This document shows, piece by piece, positions 18,062 to 27,497 of a stretch of DNA of 63,009 nt. How positions within the stretch are numbered: the stretch's first letter is position 1; each line of letters begins with the position of its first letter. Origin of the DNA: DATECU01 sp035286745 (GTDB lineage Bacteria > Acidobacteriota > Vicinamibacteria > Fen-336); assembly GCA_035286745.1 (NCBI GenBank), contig DATECU010000322.1, positions 1 through 63,009 of the forward strand, given 5' to 3'. Position numbers and translations under genes: made by a program. Below the pieces are notes generated by a model. That model was given only the letters and a program-made list of their open reading frames with translations, was not told the DNA's origin and did not search any database.

Positions 18062-19777
18062 TCACTCGCCAGCCCTGGTATCTTCGATCGCGGCGTCGCC
18101 GGCGGCAATCACCCGATCCCGGCCGCGGGCCTTGGCGGCGTAAAGGGCGGCGTCGGCCATGTCGATGAGGCCCCGGGCCACCCGACCGTCCTCCGGGAAG
18201 GTGGCGACCCCAATGGAGACCGTGGTGCGCCAGCCGAAGCGGCCTGGCCGCGCCAAACTCGCCACCGCCTGACGCACCTTCTCCGCCACCTTGAGCGCCT
18301 GGGCCTTGGGGCAGGAGGTGAGGAGCATGGCGAACTCCTCTCCCCCGTAGCGATAGGCGGAGTCGGTGCTGCGGACCGAGGCCAGGAGCTGGCCGGCCAC
18401 CCGCTTCAGTTCGTTGTCGCCCTCGGAGTGGCCCCACTTGTCGTTGAACTGCTTGAAGTGGTCGAGGTCCAGAAGCAGCAGGCTGAGCGACCAGCCTTCG
18501 CGCTCACCCCGCTGCATCTCCCGGTCCAGGGTGTCCTGGAAATGCCGGCGGTTGAAGAGGCCGGTGAGACCGTCGGTGATGGCCAGCTCCTCCAGGCGGC
18601 GGTTGGCCGACTTGAGCTCCTCGTTGCTCTTGGCTAGCTCGTCCCGCGCCTCTTCCAGCCGCACGCGGCCCTCCTGGATCCGCTCCGCCATCTCGTTGAA
18701 GGCCCGGGTCAGATCGGCGACTTCGTCGTGGCCGCGCACCGGCAGCCGGACCTCCAGCTCCCCAGCACTAACTCGTTTGGCGCCCGCGGATAGGAGCAGG
18801 ATGGGCCGCAGCATCTGCCGAGCGGCCAGGAAGGTCAGGGCGAAGACCACCACCACCATGGGGATGCCGAGCCGCAGCAGGCGGGTCCGGGAGTCGACCA
18901 GAGGCCGGTAGGCGGCGGCGGCGGGGACCAGGGCGGCCAGGTGCTCTCCCTCCAGGCGCCCCAGGCGGCGGACGCCGTAGACGGTAGGGCCCAAGCCGAC
19001 CAGGTTGCCCTCGGTGGCGGGTCCCAGCTCGGTGTTTTCGGGAGGCAGGGAGCCCGGGAACCTCTCGACGCCCGGCTGCTCCACCACCCGGCCTGCCTTC
19101 ACCAGCAGCCGCCCCTTCTCGTCGAGCAGCCAGAAACTGGGCGCCAGCTCTCCCGGCGGCGTGCTCAGGAGCGATTCCAACTCGCGAAGATCGACGCGCA
19201 GGACGAGGTAACCAAGCGTCGTGTCAAGCCGGCTTTGGATGGGGCTCAGGATCAGCAGGGTCGGGCGACCCAGGTACTCGGAGTGAAAGAGCGGACTTAG
19301 CCGGGGGTCGCGAAGGGGTGGACCGCTGGTGATCGCCGCTCGGCCCCAGGCTTCGAGCCGCTCGTCGCGCGTCCCCGAAACCACCTCACCCGTTAGATCG
19401 ACGATGAAGAGCGACTCATAGACCTGGTAGTGGCCGAGCACCGACTCCAGGTAGTCCCGCAGGTCCAGGCGGATGCGATCCACCTCGGCGCCCTTGCGGG
19501 TCAGCGACTCGACGCCCTCGAAGACGATGAACGATGCGGCCCAGCGCGAGGCTTCGCGGTGCCGTTCCAGGACCCACTCGTCGACCTCGGTGGTCCTTCG
19601 AAACAGGTGGTTGGAGATGGTCTCCCGGACCTTCTCACCCAGGATCTCCTCGTTGCGCTGCAAGAGGTAGATCCCCATGCCCAACACGGGAGCCACCACG
19701 CAGAGCAGAACCACGACCAAGAGCTTGGTGCGCAAGCTCTCGCGAAGGGCAGCGTAACCTCGTCCCCGCTCGGGCAT
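18062..19777 (-). CDS. Membrane diguanylate cyclase (Cache-like sensor, HAMP, GGDEF)
   Basis: It synthesises c-di-GMP in response to an outside signal. The 571 residues are arranged as TM1 (18-38), a periplasmic sensor of about 260 residues resembling a double Cache domain, TM2 (about 304-322), HAMP (323-375), a coiled coil (375-398) and GGDEF (400-560). The active site is intact (RYGGEEFA, GGEEF at 478-482). An inhibitory I-site RSTD (469-472) lies five residues before it, so product feedback is expected. The ligand is unknown. Confidence 0.93.
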   Translation of the reverse strand: MPERGRGYAALRESLRTKLLVVVLLCVVAPVLGMGIYLLQRNEEILGEKVRETISNHLFRRTTEVDEWVLERHREASRWAASFIVFEGVESLTRKGAEVDRIRLDLRDYLESVLGHYQVYESLFIVDLTGEVVSGTRDERLEAWGRAAITSGPPLRDPRLSPLFHSEYLGRPTLLILSPIQSRLDTTLGYLVLRVDLRELESLLSTPPGELAPSFWLLDEKGRLLVKAGRVVEQPGVERFPGSLPPENTELGPATEGNLVGLGPTVYGVRRLGRLEGEHLAALVPAAAAYRPLVDSRTRLLRLGIPMVVVVFALTFLAARQMLRPILLLSAGAKRVSAGELEVRLPVRGHDEVADLTRAFNEMAERIQEGRVRLEEARDELAKSNEELKSANRRLEELAITDGLTGLFNRRHFQDTLDREMQRGEREGWSLSLLLLDLDHFKQFNDKWGHSEGDNELKRVAGQLLASVRSTDSAYRYGGEEFAMLLTSCPKAQALKVAEKVRQAVASLARPGRFGWRTTVSIGVATFPEDGRVARGLIDMADAALYAAKARGRDRVIAAGDAAIEDTRAGE

Positions 19778-19857
19778 AACTTCGCCATGCGGGGGGGAGG
19801 GTTAACGACCCCCGTCGGCTCCATGTTAACCCGAGCGGCGTGGCGAGCGGGTTCGTC

Positions 19858-21063
19858 CTAGAAGGTCACCACCGCGCCCAGGACCAGCAAGGCCTGGTTG
19901 TTCTTGAAGACTCGGTTCTTCTCGGCGTCCTGGCTCCGGCTCTCGAAGACCTCCCGGTCCGAGTGGTCGTAGCGGCCTTCCAGCCTCAAGATCAGGCGGT
20001 CGGCGGGGCGCAGCTCCAGGGTGGCGGTTCCCTCGGTCAGCCGCTGGGCGTGGCCGGAGATGCCTGCGTCCGGGTCGTCGAAGACCTCGCCGCGCAGCAC
20101 CAGCGCCCAGCGGGTCTTTGGGGGAGCATAACGCATATAGCCCGCCACTCCCTTCCAGCTCGCGGCGTCCGCTTCGGCCCGCCCCTCGCGCGCGGCATCC
20201 ACGCAGGCCCCCAGGCTCAGAGAGTCGCTGGCCTTGAAGCTGAGAACCAGGTCGCCGTAGGCGCGCCACTGCTCGTCGTTCCCCGGCTGCTCGCGGCCTA
20301 CGAGCGTGTTCAAGGACACCGACCAGCGCTTGCTGTTCCAGGCGATCTGGGTTCCCAGCGTCTTGCTGTGGTTGGTCTCCCCGATGGTCTGCCAGCCGTT
20401 CAGCAGGTGGAGCTGGGCCGACCAGTGGTCGTCGAACGAGTAGCTGGCCTTGACCCCCGCGCTGTAGAAGGGCGAGAACTCGGTGAGCCAGGAGCGCGTG
20501 TAGGTCCAGTTGTCCTTGTTCGCCGCGGCCTCGAAGCCCACGTGACAAGGGAAGACGCCCGCTTCCAGCAACAGGCCGCGGCCCCAGCCCGTCTGGTAGG
20601 ACAGAGAGGCCTGTTGGACGTGCCGCCAGACGTCCGGACCGATGCCGTCTCCGGCGGGCTCGACGGCGTGGATCAACTGGGCTCCGGTACCCGCCGAGAG
20701 GATGAGACGCGCCCCCACAGGCGCCGGCTCGACGGCCAGGTCGAGGCTCACCAGATTGAGGCTGAACTCGTCATGCCGTTTGGCGGAGCTGCCCAGACCA
20801 GGGACGAAGCTGGCGCCGCCCGGGGGCCGATTGAAATTGTACGCGTAGTAGGTGTCGATCATGCCCTGGAGCTTGAGCCGGCCCTCCGCCTTGGCCGGCG
20901 CGTCGGCGGAGGCCTCAGGAGCAGAGCCCACGGCGACCGCCGTGCCGGAGTCACCGGTAGGCGAGGGAAGGCCGTCCTGGGGCGAGGCCGCGGCCAACGA
21001 AGTCAGAGCCAGCACGGCTCCGGCCATCAGGGTGGTTCGAGCGGGGGGCGACGAGCCGCGCAT
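19858..21063 (-). CDS. Outer-membrane beta-barrel porin (BBP2-like)
   Basis: The 401-residue protein has a signal peptide (about 1-27), a low-complexity Ala/Ser/Pro linker to about 60, then alternating aromatic/polar strands (MIDTYYAYNFNRPPGG and on) to the end. The C-terminus is LLVLGAVVTF, with the terminal Phe recognised by BamA. The N-terminal barrel segment resembles the putative beta-barrel porin-2 family, which is poorly characterised. Substrate is unknown. It lies in its own gap between a signalling phosphatase and a diguanylate cyclase, all on the minus strand. Confidence 0.8.
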   Translation of the reverse strand: MRGSSPPARTTLMAGAVLALTSLAAASPQDGLPSPTGDSGTAVAVGSAPEASADAPAKAEGRLKLQGMIDTYYAYNFNRPPGGASFVPGLGSSAKRHDEFSLNLVSLDLAVEPAPVGARLILSAGTGAQLIHAVEPAGDGIGPDVWRHVQQASLSYQTGWGRGLLLEAGVFPCHVGFEAAANKDNWTYTRSWLTEFSPFYSAGVKASYSFDDHWSAQLHLLNGWQTIGETNHSKTLGTQIAWNSKRWSVSLNTLVGREQPGNDEQWRAYGDLVLSFKASDSLSLGACVDAAREGRAEADAASWKGVAGYMRYAPPKTRWALVLRGEVFDDPDAGISGHAQRLTEGTATLELRPADRLILRLEGRYDHSDREVFESRSQDAEKNRVFKNNQALLVLGAVVTF

Positions 21064-21191
21064 GAGACCTCCTTCCTTGCTTGTGAGCGTCCTAGAGTCG
21101 CGGCAGGCTATTCCCGACCGTACGCGAGGTCAAGTGTGACCGATCCCTATGACGTTGTTGGCGACCGCGCACCGCACCGTCGTCGGCGGAC

Positions 21192-23870
21192 TCAGAGGAC
21201 CCGCGCCAGGAGCAAGGTGAGGTCGTCTTCCTGTTCGACGCCACTCCAGATCCGGACTCCATCCACCACTCGCTCCAGGATCTCCTGGATCGGGCGTTCA
21301 CGGTAGGTGCGCACCGTCTCCAGCAGCCTCTGCTCCCCGAACTCCTGGCCGTCGTCGCTCATGGCCTCGGTGATGCCGTCCGAGTAGAGGACCAGGAGAT
21401 CGCCCGACCGAAGCTGGGTCTCCTCGACCCGGCAGTCCCATTCGTCGACGAGGCCCACCGCGGCCGCCGTCACCTCCAGGGTCTCGACCTCGCCTGCCGC
21501 CCGCAACACAAGGGGCGGGTTGTGGCCGCAGTTGCCGTAGCGCAAGCAGCGGCTTTCGTCGTCGAAGTCCCCCAGGAAGAGGGTGGCGTAGTGCCGCGGC
21601 GCCGTTGAATCGAAGAACAACCGGTTGACCGCCTTGAGCAGACGCTGCAGGTCTCCGGCCGACGCCGCGTACTGGCTCCTCAGGTTGGCCTGCAAGTTGG
21701 CCATCAGCAGGGCCGCCGAGATGCCCTTGCCCGACACGTCGGCCAGCACCAGACCCAGGCGGCCGGGCTGGCCGTCCAGGTAGTCGAAGTAGTCCCCGCC
21801 TACCGCTCGAGCTTGCAGGCAATGGCCTGCGTACTCGAGGTTCCGCAAGGTCGGATGCCGCTGGGGCAGCAACTGGCTCTGGACCTGGCGGGCGATTTCG
21901 ATCTCGTGGTCGGAGCGCCGCTCCGCCTCCATGCGAGCGGCCATGGTCTCCGCCAGCAGGAAGTTGTCGAGGGCCAGGCCCGCCTGAAGCGCAACCGCAG
22001 CCAACAGGCGCTTGTCTTCCCCCGAATAGGACTCCTCCGAGCGGCGCGGTCCCAGCACCACCAAACCCGTCAGCCGATCGGCGCGGTCGAGCAGCGGCAC
22101 CAGGCATTCGGGACAAAGCCCCTCCATGCCTAGCGTCCGAAGTCCTTCGCTTTCGGGTCCGGGGGTTCGGGGGGCGGGAGGGCCCCGGTGCACAGCGGCG
22201 ACCGAATTCACTTCGGGCGCCGCGCAAAAGCCCGCCCAAGGCTGTTCTTCGCTCTCGGGTGCGACCTCCACCGGCCGCCCGGCCGCCGCCAGGTCGCGCA
22301 GCGCCGGCGATTTTGCGTCCAGGCTCCACAGTTCTTCGGGGGCCTGGCCCGCCGCCAGCTCCAGCCGCCCGCCCGCGGTTGCCAGGTAGACCGCCAGGTG
22401 GCGCGGGTGGAGAGCCTCCTGGAGATGCTTCTCGAGCAAGGCAGCCAGGGCCTGCCGGTCGTCGGCGGAGCGCGCGCTCCGGGCCAGGTCCTCCAGCATC
22501 TGCCGCGCGTCGTAGGCGCTCCTGAAGAAGGCGCGGTCCAGGCGGCGGATTCCCCGCCGCTCCAGCTCCGCCCCCACCGAGGTCAGCAGCACGCCCAAGC
22601 CCACACCTAGCGCTATGCCGACAGGAAGCGTGGCCTCGGCCTGGGGCTCGGCGAATCGGGAGAAGGCCCGGGCGAAGGCGAGGGTGGCGCCCAGGCCCAA
22701 GAGAAAGGTGAGGGCGACGAAGCCGTGTTGCACCAGGACGTAGCGGGCCCCGCGCCGGAGCAACACCGGCACCTCGAGCACCCGGTGCTTGAGCAGGGCG
22801 TAGGCAAATGAGAGGGGCATCAGGAAAAGCGCGATCACGCTGGAAACCCACACCCAGAACGGGAACTCGCCCAGCTCCCGATGCTGATAGCCGGAGAGGG
22901 CGGTGAGCACGAAGGCGGGCGTGATGCCGACGGCGGTCCCCCACACCACCACCCGCGTTTTGCGCCGCACCTCCGGGGATCCGCGACGGGCGTGGATGAA
23001 GAGCGAGGTGAGCCCCAACCCCAATCCCGCCAGCGAGTAGGCGAAGGCGACCGGAGACGCCATCGGCTCCAACCGGTCGGCGACCCAGAGCAGCGGGTAG
23101 GAGCCGCCCGCGATGAGCACGCAGAGAGCCAGTGGGGCGGCGATGACGACCGGTGGAAGCAGGAGCCACCACTTGAGCCATGGCCACCGCCTGTCGAGTG
23201 GCAACGGCGCGGGGAAGACCGCGAAGAACGCGTAGAAGAGAGCCGGCGAAAGGCCGCCCAGGAGCGCCTTGTAGGCCAGCGCGAAGCCGCGCAGAGCGGG
23301 TTCGAGGCCGGCTTCGAAGGGCAGCAGGGGGGCGCCGGCGATGAGGCTGCCGAAGAGCAGCGCCAGGAGCCAGGTCCTCCGGTCCGTGCTGCGCAGGTAC
23401 AGCAGCACCGCCACCAGGATGGCGAAGGGCACCGGGAAGTGGTTGATGGTGCGGATGGCGACCAGCCGGGCCAGTGTCAGCGGGGGAGCGTCCCCTGGCC
23501 GGAGCGGCGCCAACACCGCCCGGGCGGTGAAGGGAGGCTGACCGTGCCGAGTCACCCCTAGCTCTACAGAATCCCCGGGCTGGCCCCGCGTCACCGCTTC
23601 CAGGTAGGGACCTAACAGAGGACGCCCGGCGACGGTTCGAATCCGGTCCCCGGTCTGGAGGCCGGCCTGTTCCGCGGGCGAACCCGCGCGCACCCCGATG
23701 ATGGCCAGACTGCGGTCGCGAGGCTGGTAGTCGAAGGCGATTCCCAGCTCGGCCCGCGACCGAAAGCGGACGTCGCGCATCCAGACCACGCTGTAGGTCG
23801 CGGTGGCGAGGGCGTAGAGGACGGCGAGCGCCGCAAACAGCCGGCGCGGGGCGAGGGGCTCGGTGCTCAT
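21192..23870 (-). CDS. Membrane PDZ / GAF-like / SpoIIE-type PP2C phosphatase
   Basis: The 892-residue protein starts at ATG 23868-23870. TM1 (about 13-32) is followed by a PDZ-like domain (about 55-120, VRAGSPAEQAGLQTGDRIRT) and seven or eight TM helices (about 145-430). A GAF-like region (about 470-620) and a short coiled coil (EIARQVQSQLLPQ) precede the PP2C/SpoIIE phosphatase domain (about 660-890). Metal-site motifs are GGDYFDYL, LVLADVSGKG, YSDGITEA and EDDLTLL. Such proteins dephosphorylate anti-anti-sigma factors in partner-switching stress circuits. No partner kinase is encoded nearby. Confidence 0.92.
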   Translation of the reverse strand: MSTEPLAPRRLFAALAVLYALATATYSVVWMRDVRFRSRAELGIAFDYQPRDRSLAIIGVRAGSPAEQAGLQTGDRIRTVAGRPLLGPYLEAVTRGQPGDSVELGVTRHGQPPFTARAVLAPLRPGDAPPLTLARLVAIRTINHFPVPFAILVAVLLYLRSTDRRTWLLALLFGSLIAGAPLLPFEAGLEPALRGFALAYKALLGGLSPALFYAFFAVFPAPLPLDRRWPWLKWWLLLPPVVIAAPLALCVLIAGGSYPLLWVADRLEPMASPVAFAYSLAGLGLGLTSLFIHARRGSPEVRRKTRVVVWGTAVGITPAFVLTALSGYQHRELGEFPFWVWVSSVIALFLMPLSFAYALLKHRVLEVPVLLRRGARYVLVQHGFVALTFLLGLGATLAFARAFSRFAEPQAEATLPVGIALGVGLGVLLTSVGAELERRGIRRLDRAFFRSAYDARQMLEDLARSARSADDRQALAALLEKHLQEALHPRHLAVYLATAGGRLELAAGQAPEELWSLDAKSPALRDLAAAGRPVEVAPESEEQPWAGFCAAPEVNSVAAVHRGPPAPRTPGPESEGLRTLGMEGLCPECLVPLLDRADRLTGLVVLGPRRSEESYSGEDKRLLAAVALQAGLALDNFLLAETMAARMEAERRSDHEIEIARQVQSQLLPQRHPTLRNLEYAGHCLQARAVGGDYFDYLDGQPGRLGLVLADVSGKGISAALLMANLQANLRSQYAASAGDLQRLLKAVNRLFFDSTAPRHYATLFLGDFDDESRCLRYGNCGHNPPLVLRAAGEVETLEVTAAAVGLVDEWDCRVEETQLRSGDLLVLYSDGITEAMSDDGQEFGEQRLLETVRTYRERPIQEILERVVDGVRIWSGVEQEDDLTLLLARVL

Positions 23871-23938
23871 GGCTTCGGATCCAGCGAAGGCTACGCGCCC
23901 CCTCCCCAAGGGGTCAAGTTTGCGCCAGAGCCAGAGGC

Positions 23939-23967
23939 TCGACCTGCCGGCGGGGAGTCGGTATCAT
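23939..23967 (+). promoter_or_regulatory. Candidate uvrA promoter
   Basis: TATCAT (23962-23967) lies 17 bases after TCGACC (23939-23944), a 4-of-6 match to TTGACA. The leader to the ATG at 24012 would be about 38 bases and includes a GCGAGGG ribosome-binding site. No LexA-type operator was recognised. Confidence 0.45.
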
Positions 23968-24011
23968 GAGAGGTTCGGCCTCGGGGGCGGCCGGCGAGGG
24001 CAAACAAGCGC

Positions 24012-26861
24012 ATGGAACTGGACCGCGTCATCATCACTGGGGCACGCCAGCACAACCTCAAGAACGTCACCGTCGAGATCCCCAAGAAGAAGCTGGTGAT
24101 CCTGACCGGAGTCTCCGGCTCCGGGAAGTCGAGCCTGGCCTTCGACACCCTCTACGCCGAGGGACAGCGCCGGTATATCGAGAGCCTCTCCGCCTACGCA
24201 CGCCAGTTCCTGGGGCAGATGGACAAGCCGCTCTACGACTCCATCCGCGGCCTGGCCCCCACCATCTCGATCGAGCAGAAGGCCGCCTCCTCCAACCCGC
24301 GCTCGACGGTAGGCACCATCACCGAGATCCACGACTACCTGCGCGTGCTGTGGGCCCGGGTGGGGCGCCTCACCTGCCATCAGTGCGGCCGGGCAGTCTC
24401 CCAGCAGTCCTCCCAGCAGATCGTGAACGAGATCGCCGAGCTGGCGGAGGGGACCAAGTTCCTGCTGCTGGCGCCGCTGGTCAAGGAGCGCAAGGGCGAA
24501 CACAAGGACGTCCTGGAGCAGGTGCGCAAGGCGGGCTTCACTCGAGTCCGCGTCAACGGGATCGTGCTGTCCCTGGAAGACGAGATCCGCCTCGACAAGA
24601 AGAAGAAGCACACGCTGGACGCGGTGGTGGACCGACTGATCGCCAAGCCGGGCCTCAAGCAGCGCCTTCACGACTCGGTGGAGACCGCCCTGCGCTATGG
24701 CGGTGGCATCGTGGTGGTGGCCCCCGAGGGCCAGCCCGAAAAGGTGATGTCGCAGCACCGCGCTTGCCACCACTGCGGCATCTCCTTCCCTGAGCTCACG
24801 CCCCAGCTCTTCTCCTTCAACTCCCCGCTCGGTATGTGCCCCGAGTGCTCGGGCCTGGGCACCCGCATGGAGATGGACCCCGAGCTGGTGATCCCTAACC
24901 CCAACCTCACCATCAACGAGGGCGCCGTCAAGCCGCTAGGCGCAGTCGGTGAGGGCACCGGCTGGGGCACCGACATCGTGCGCGGCGTGGCCCGGGAGCA
25001 CGGGATCGACCTCAACAAGCCCTGGAAACAGCTCCCGGCTGCGCAGCGCAGGATCATCCTTTACGGCACCGGAGAGGACCGGGTCAGGATCGAGATGAAG
25101 GGCTCCTGGGGCACCGGCGCCTTCAAGATGCGCTACGAGGGCGCCATCAACTCGATGATGCGCCGGATGCGGGAGACCCACTCCGAGGACATGCGGCAGT
25201 ACTATCAGAAGTTCCTGTCCAACCGGCCCTGCTCCGCCTGCGCCGGCAAACGCATTCGCGCCGAGGCGCTCGGCGTCAAGGTCGGCGGCAAGAGCATCGC
25301 CGAGGCCACTGCCCTCTCCGTCGACAGTGCCCTCGCCTACTTCGAGGGCCTGGGGCTCAAGGGCAACGAGGCCACCATCGCTGGCGAGCTCTTGAAGGAG
25401 ATCCGCTCCCGCCTGCGCTTCCTGCGCGACGTGGGCCTGGGCTACCTGACCATCGACCGCCCGGCCCCCTCGCTCTCGGGCGGCGAGGGACAACGGATTC
25501 GCTTGGCGAGCCAGATCGGCAGCGAGCTGACCGGCGTCATCTACGTCCTCGACGAGCCCTCGATCGGCCTCCACCAGCGCGACAACAAGAAGCTCTTGGC
25601 CGCGCTCAAGCACCTGCGCGACATCGGCAACAGCGTGGTGGTGGTGGAGCACGACCGGGAGGCCATGGAGGAGTCGGACTGGATCATCGACTTCGGCCCT
25701 GGCGCCGGCCGTCACGGCGGCGAGGTGGTGGCTTTCGGGCCGCCGGCCGAGGTCATGAAGGCGAAGGAGAGCCTGACCGGGCGCTACCTCCGCGGCGATC
25801 TCGCCATCGAGATCCCCCCAGAGCGGCGGCGGGGCGACGGTCGCCAGATCACCCTGGCGGGGGCTCGCGAGAACAACCTCCAGAGCGTGAGCGTCGATTT
25901 CCCGTTAGGCCTCTTCATCTGCGTCACCGGGGTCTCCGGGGCGGGCAAGAGCACCCTGGTCAACCAGATCCTCTATCCGGCGGTGGCGCGGGCGCTTCAC
26001 GGCAGCGATCTGCCCATCGGCGCCCACGACAAGGTGCTGGGGCTTCAGGAGATCGACAAGGTCATCGACATCGACCAGAGCCCCATCGGCCGCACTCCCC
26101 GTTCCAACCCGGCCACCTACACCAAGGTCTTCGACCTGATCCGGGAGTTCTTCGCCATGCTGCCGGAGGCCCGGATGCACGGCTACACCCCGGGCCGCTT
26201 CTCCTTCAACGTCAAGGGCGGGCGCTGCGAAGCTTGCGAGGGCGACGGCGTCAAACGCGTGGAGATGCACTTCCTGGCCGACGTCTACGTCCCCTGCGAG
26301 GTGTGCCAGGGCAAGCGCTTCAACGAGGCCACCCTGCAGGTCAAGTACAACAACCTGTCGGTGGCTGACGTCCTCGACCTCACCGTCGACGAGGCCCTGG
26401 CCCTCTTCAAGAACCACCCCCAGATCAAGCGGTCCCTGGAGACGCTGGCCGACGTGGGCCTGGGCTACATCGCTCTCGGCCAGTCGTCGCCCACGCTCTC
26501 GGGCGGCGAGGCCCAGCGGGTCAAGCTCTCCCGGGAGCTGTCCAAGCGCTCCACGGGCCGAACCCTCTACATCCTCGACGAGCCCACCACCGGCCTCCAC
26601 TTCGACGACATCAAGAAGCTGCTGCGGGTGCTCGATCGTTTGGTGGACGCCGGCAACACGGTGGTGGTCATCGAGCATAACCTGGACGTGATCAAGACTG
26701 CCGACTGGATCGTCGACATCGGCCCCGAGGGCGGCGACGACGGCGGGCGAGTGGTGGCGGTGGGGACGCCAGAGGAAGTGGCCGCGGTCAAGGAGAGCTA
26801 CACCGGCCGCTTCCTGGCGGACCTGCTGCCGAAGGAGAAACCCCGCCGAGCGGCGCGGTGA
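24012..26861 (+). CDS. uvrA: Excinuclease ABC subunit A
   Basis: UvrA is the damage-recognition ATPase of nucleotide excision repair and loads UvrB on lesions. Its 949 residues hold two ABC modules: Walker A GVSGSGKSS at 33-41 and GVSGAGKST near 638, signatures LSGGEGQRIRLAS and LSGGEAQRVKLS, and Walker B YVLDEPSIGLH and YILDEPTTGLH. Zinc-binding cysteines occur at CHQCG, CHHCG..CPECSG and CEACEGDG..CEVCQG. Length and motif order are normal. It is transcribed alone, divergent from the phosphatase gene. Confidence 0.99.
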   Translation: MELDRVIITGARQHNLKNVTVEIPKKKLVILTGVSGSGKSSLAFDTLYAEGQRRYIESLSAYARQFLGQMDKPLYDSIRGLAPTISIEQKAASSNPRSTVGTITEIHDYLRVLWARVGRLTCHQCGRAVSQQSSQQIVNEIAELAEGTKFLLLAPLVKERKGEHKDVLEQVRKAGFTRVRVNGIVLSLEDEIRLDKKKKHTLDAVVDRLIAKPGLKQRLHDSVETALRYGGGIVVVAPEGQPEKVMSQHRACHHCGISFPELTPQLFSFNSPLGMCPECSGLGTRMEMDPELVIPNPNLTINEGAVKPLGAVGEGTGWGTDIVRGVAREHGIDLNKPWKQLPAAQRRIILYGTGEDRVRIEMKGSWGTGAFKMRYEGAINSMMRRMRETHSEDMRQYYQKFLSNRPCSACAGKRIRAEALGVKVGGKSIAEATALSVDSALAYFEGLGLKGNEATIAGELLKEIRSRLRFLRDVGLGYLTIDRPAPSLSGGEGQRIRLASQIGSELTGVIYVLDEPSIGLHQRDNKKLLAALKHLRDIGNSVVVVEHDREAMEESDWIIDFGPGAGRHGGEVVAFGPPAEVMKAKESLTGRYLRGDLAIEIPPERRRGDGRQITLAGARENNLQSVSVDFPLGLFICVTGVSGAGKSTLVNQILYPAVARALHGSDLPIGAHDKVLGLQEIDKVIDIDQSPIGRTPRSNPATYTKVFDLIREFFAMLPEARMHGYTPGRFSFNVKGGRCEACEGDGVKRVEMHFLADVYVPCEVCQGKRFNEATLQVKYNNLSVADVLDLTVDEALALFKNHPQIKRSLETLADVGLGYIALGQSSPTLSGGEAQRVKLSRELSKRSTGRTLYILDEPTTGLHFDDIKKLLRVLDRLVDAGNTVVVIEHNLDVIKTADWIVDIGPEGGDDGGRVVAVGTPEEVAAVKESYTGRFLADLLPKEKPRRAAR

Positions 26862-26885
26862 GGTGCGACCCCGCCGGTTCTTGGG

Positions 26886-27497
26886 TCACGGGTCGGCCCG
26901 CGGATCAGCGGGCCGGTTGGCGCCAAGCAGGCGGCAGACCTCGCGGTAGAGCTTGTCGAACGAGGGCGAGTTGGTACGAGCCTGCTCGAGATCGAAGAGG
27001 GCGCCCAAGGCTGGCTGGTCAGCGACCTCGGAGTAGGGTCGCTTCATCACCTTCGCCAGCCAGGCCTTGGCGCCACGAACGCCTTCGGCGTCCGGGGGTG
27101 GATCGACGTCTGGCGGGATTCCCCTTCGGCCTCGAAGGGAGTTCGCAGCGGCGAGATACCAAGCCTCCTTCTCGCGGTTGGCGATGACGACAGCCGAGGG
27201 CACGTCGCGTCGCGCCGCGCTGGCGCGTTGGGTGAGAGACGGACCGAGCCTGCAAGGAAGATCGTCATCGGCGTCGATCACGACCAGAATGGCCCCCGAT
27301 CCTCCCAGGCTCCGGGCAGCACGCTCGACCGCGCGCTCCAACTCGCCCGGCCTCACGATCGCATAACGTTGCACGCGAAAGGGCCCCACCAGCCGAGGCG
27401 CGTGAATCCCCTCGGCCTCGGCGATCCTGCGCACGATGAGAGGGATGCTCGCCACATCCCCCTGTCCCTCGACGATCAAGGCCAGCGAGGGTGTCAC
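26886..27497 (-). CDS. DUF4276 TOPRIM-like protein (candidate defence effector)
   Basis: The 203-residue protein begins MTPSLALIVEGQGDVASIP. An invariant-looking Glu10-Gly11 at the end of strand 1 and Asp75-Ala-Asp77 (LVVIDADDDL) match the TOPRIM metal site (Glu, then DxD) of OLD-type nucleases. A conserved NREKEAWYLAA segment lies near 125. DUF4276 genes commonly accompany ABC/RecF-like ATPases, as here: the start overlaps the ATPase stop by 4 bases. The likely role is a nuclease effector gated by that ATPase, analogous to but distinct from PARIS. This is inferred. Confidence 0.75.
   Translation of the reverse strand: MTPSLALIVEGQGDVASIPLIVRRIAEAEGIHAPRLVGPFRVQRYAIVRPGELERAVERAARSLGGSGAILVVIDADDDLPCRLGPSLTQRASAARRDVPSAVVIANREKEAWYLAAANSLRGRRGIPPDVDPPPDAEGVRGAKAWLAKVMKRPYSEVADQPALGALFDLEQARTNSPSFDKLYREVCRLLGANRPADPRADP
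26894..26915. terminator. Hairpin 33 bases after uvrA
   Basis: An 8-bp perfect stem (CGGCCCGC / GCGGGCCG) with loop GGATCA lies just past the uvrA stop, inside the last codons of the convergent DUF4276 gene. There is no T-run, so intrinsic termination is uncertain. Confidence 0.3.
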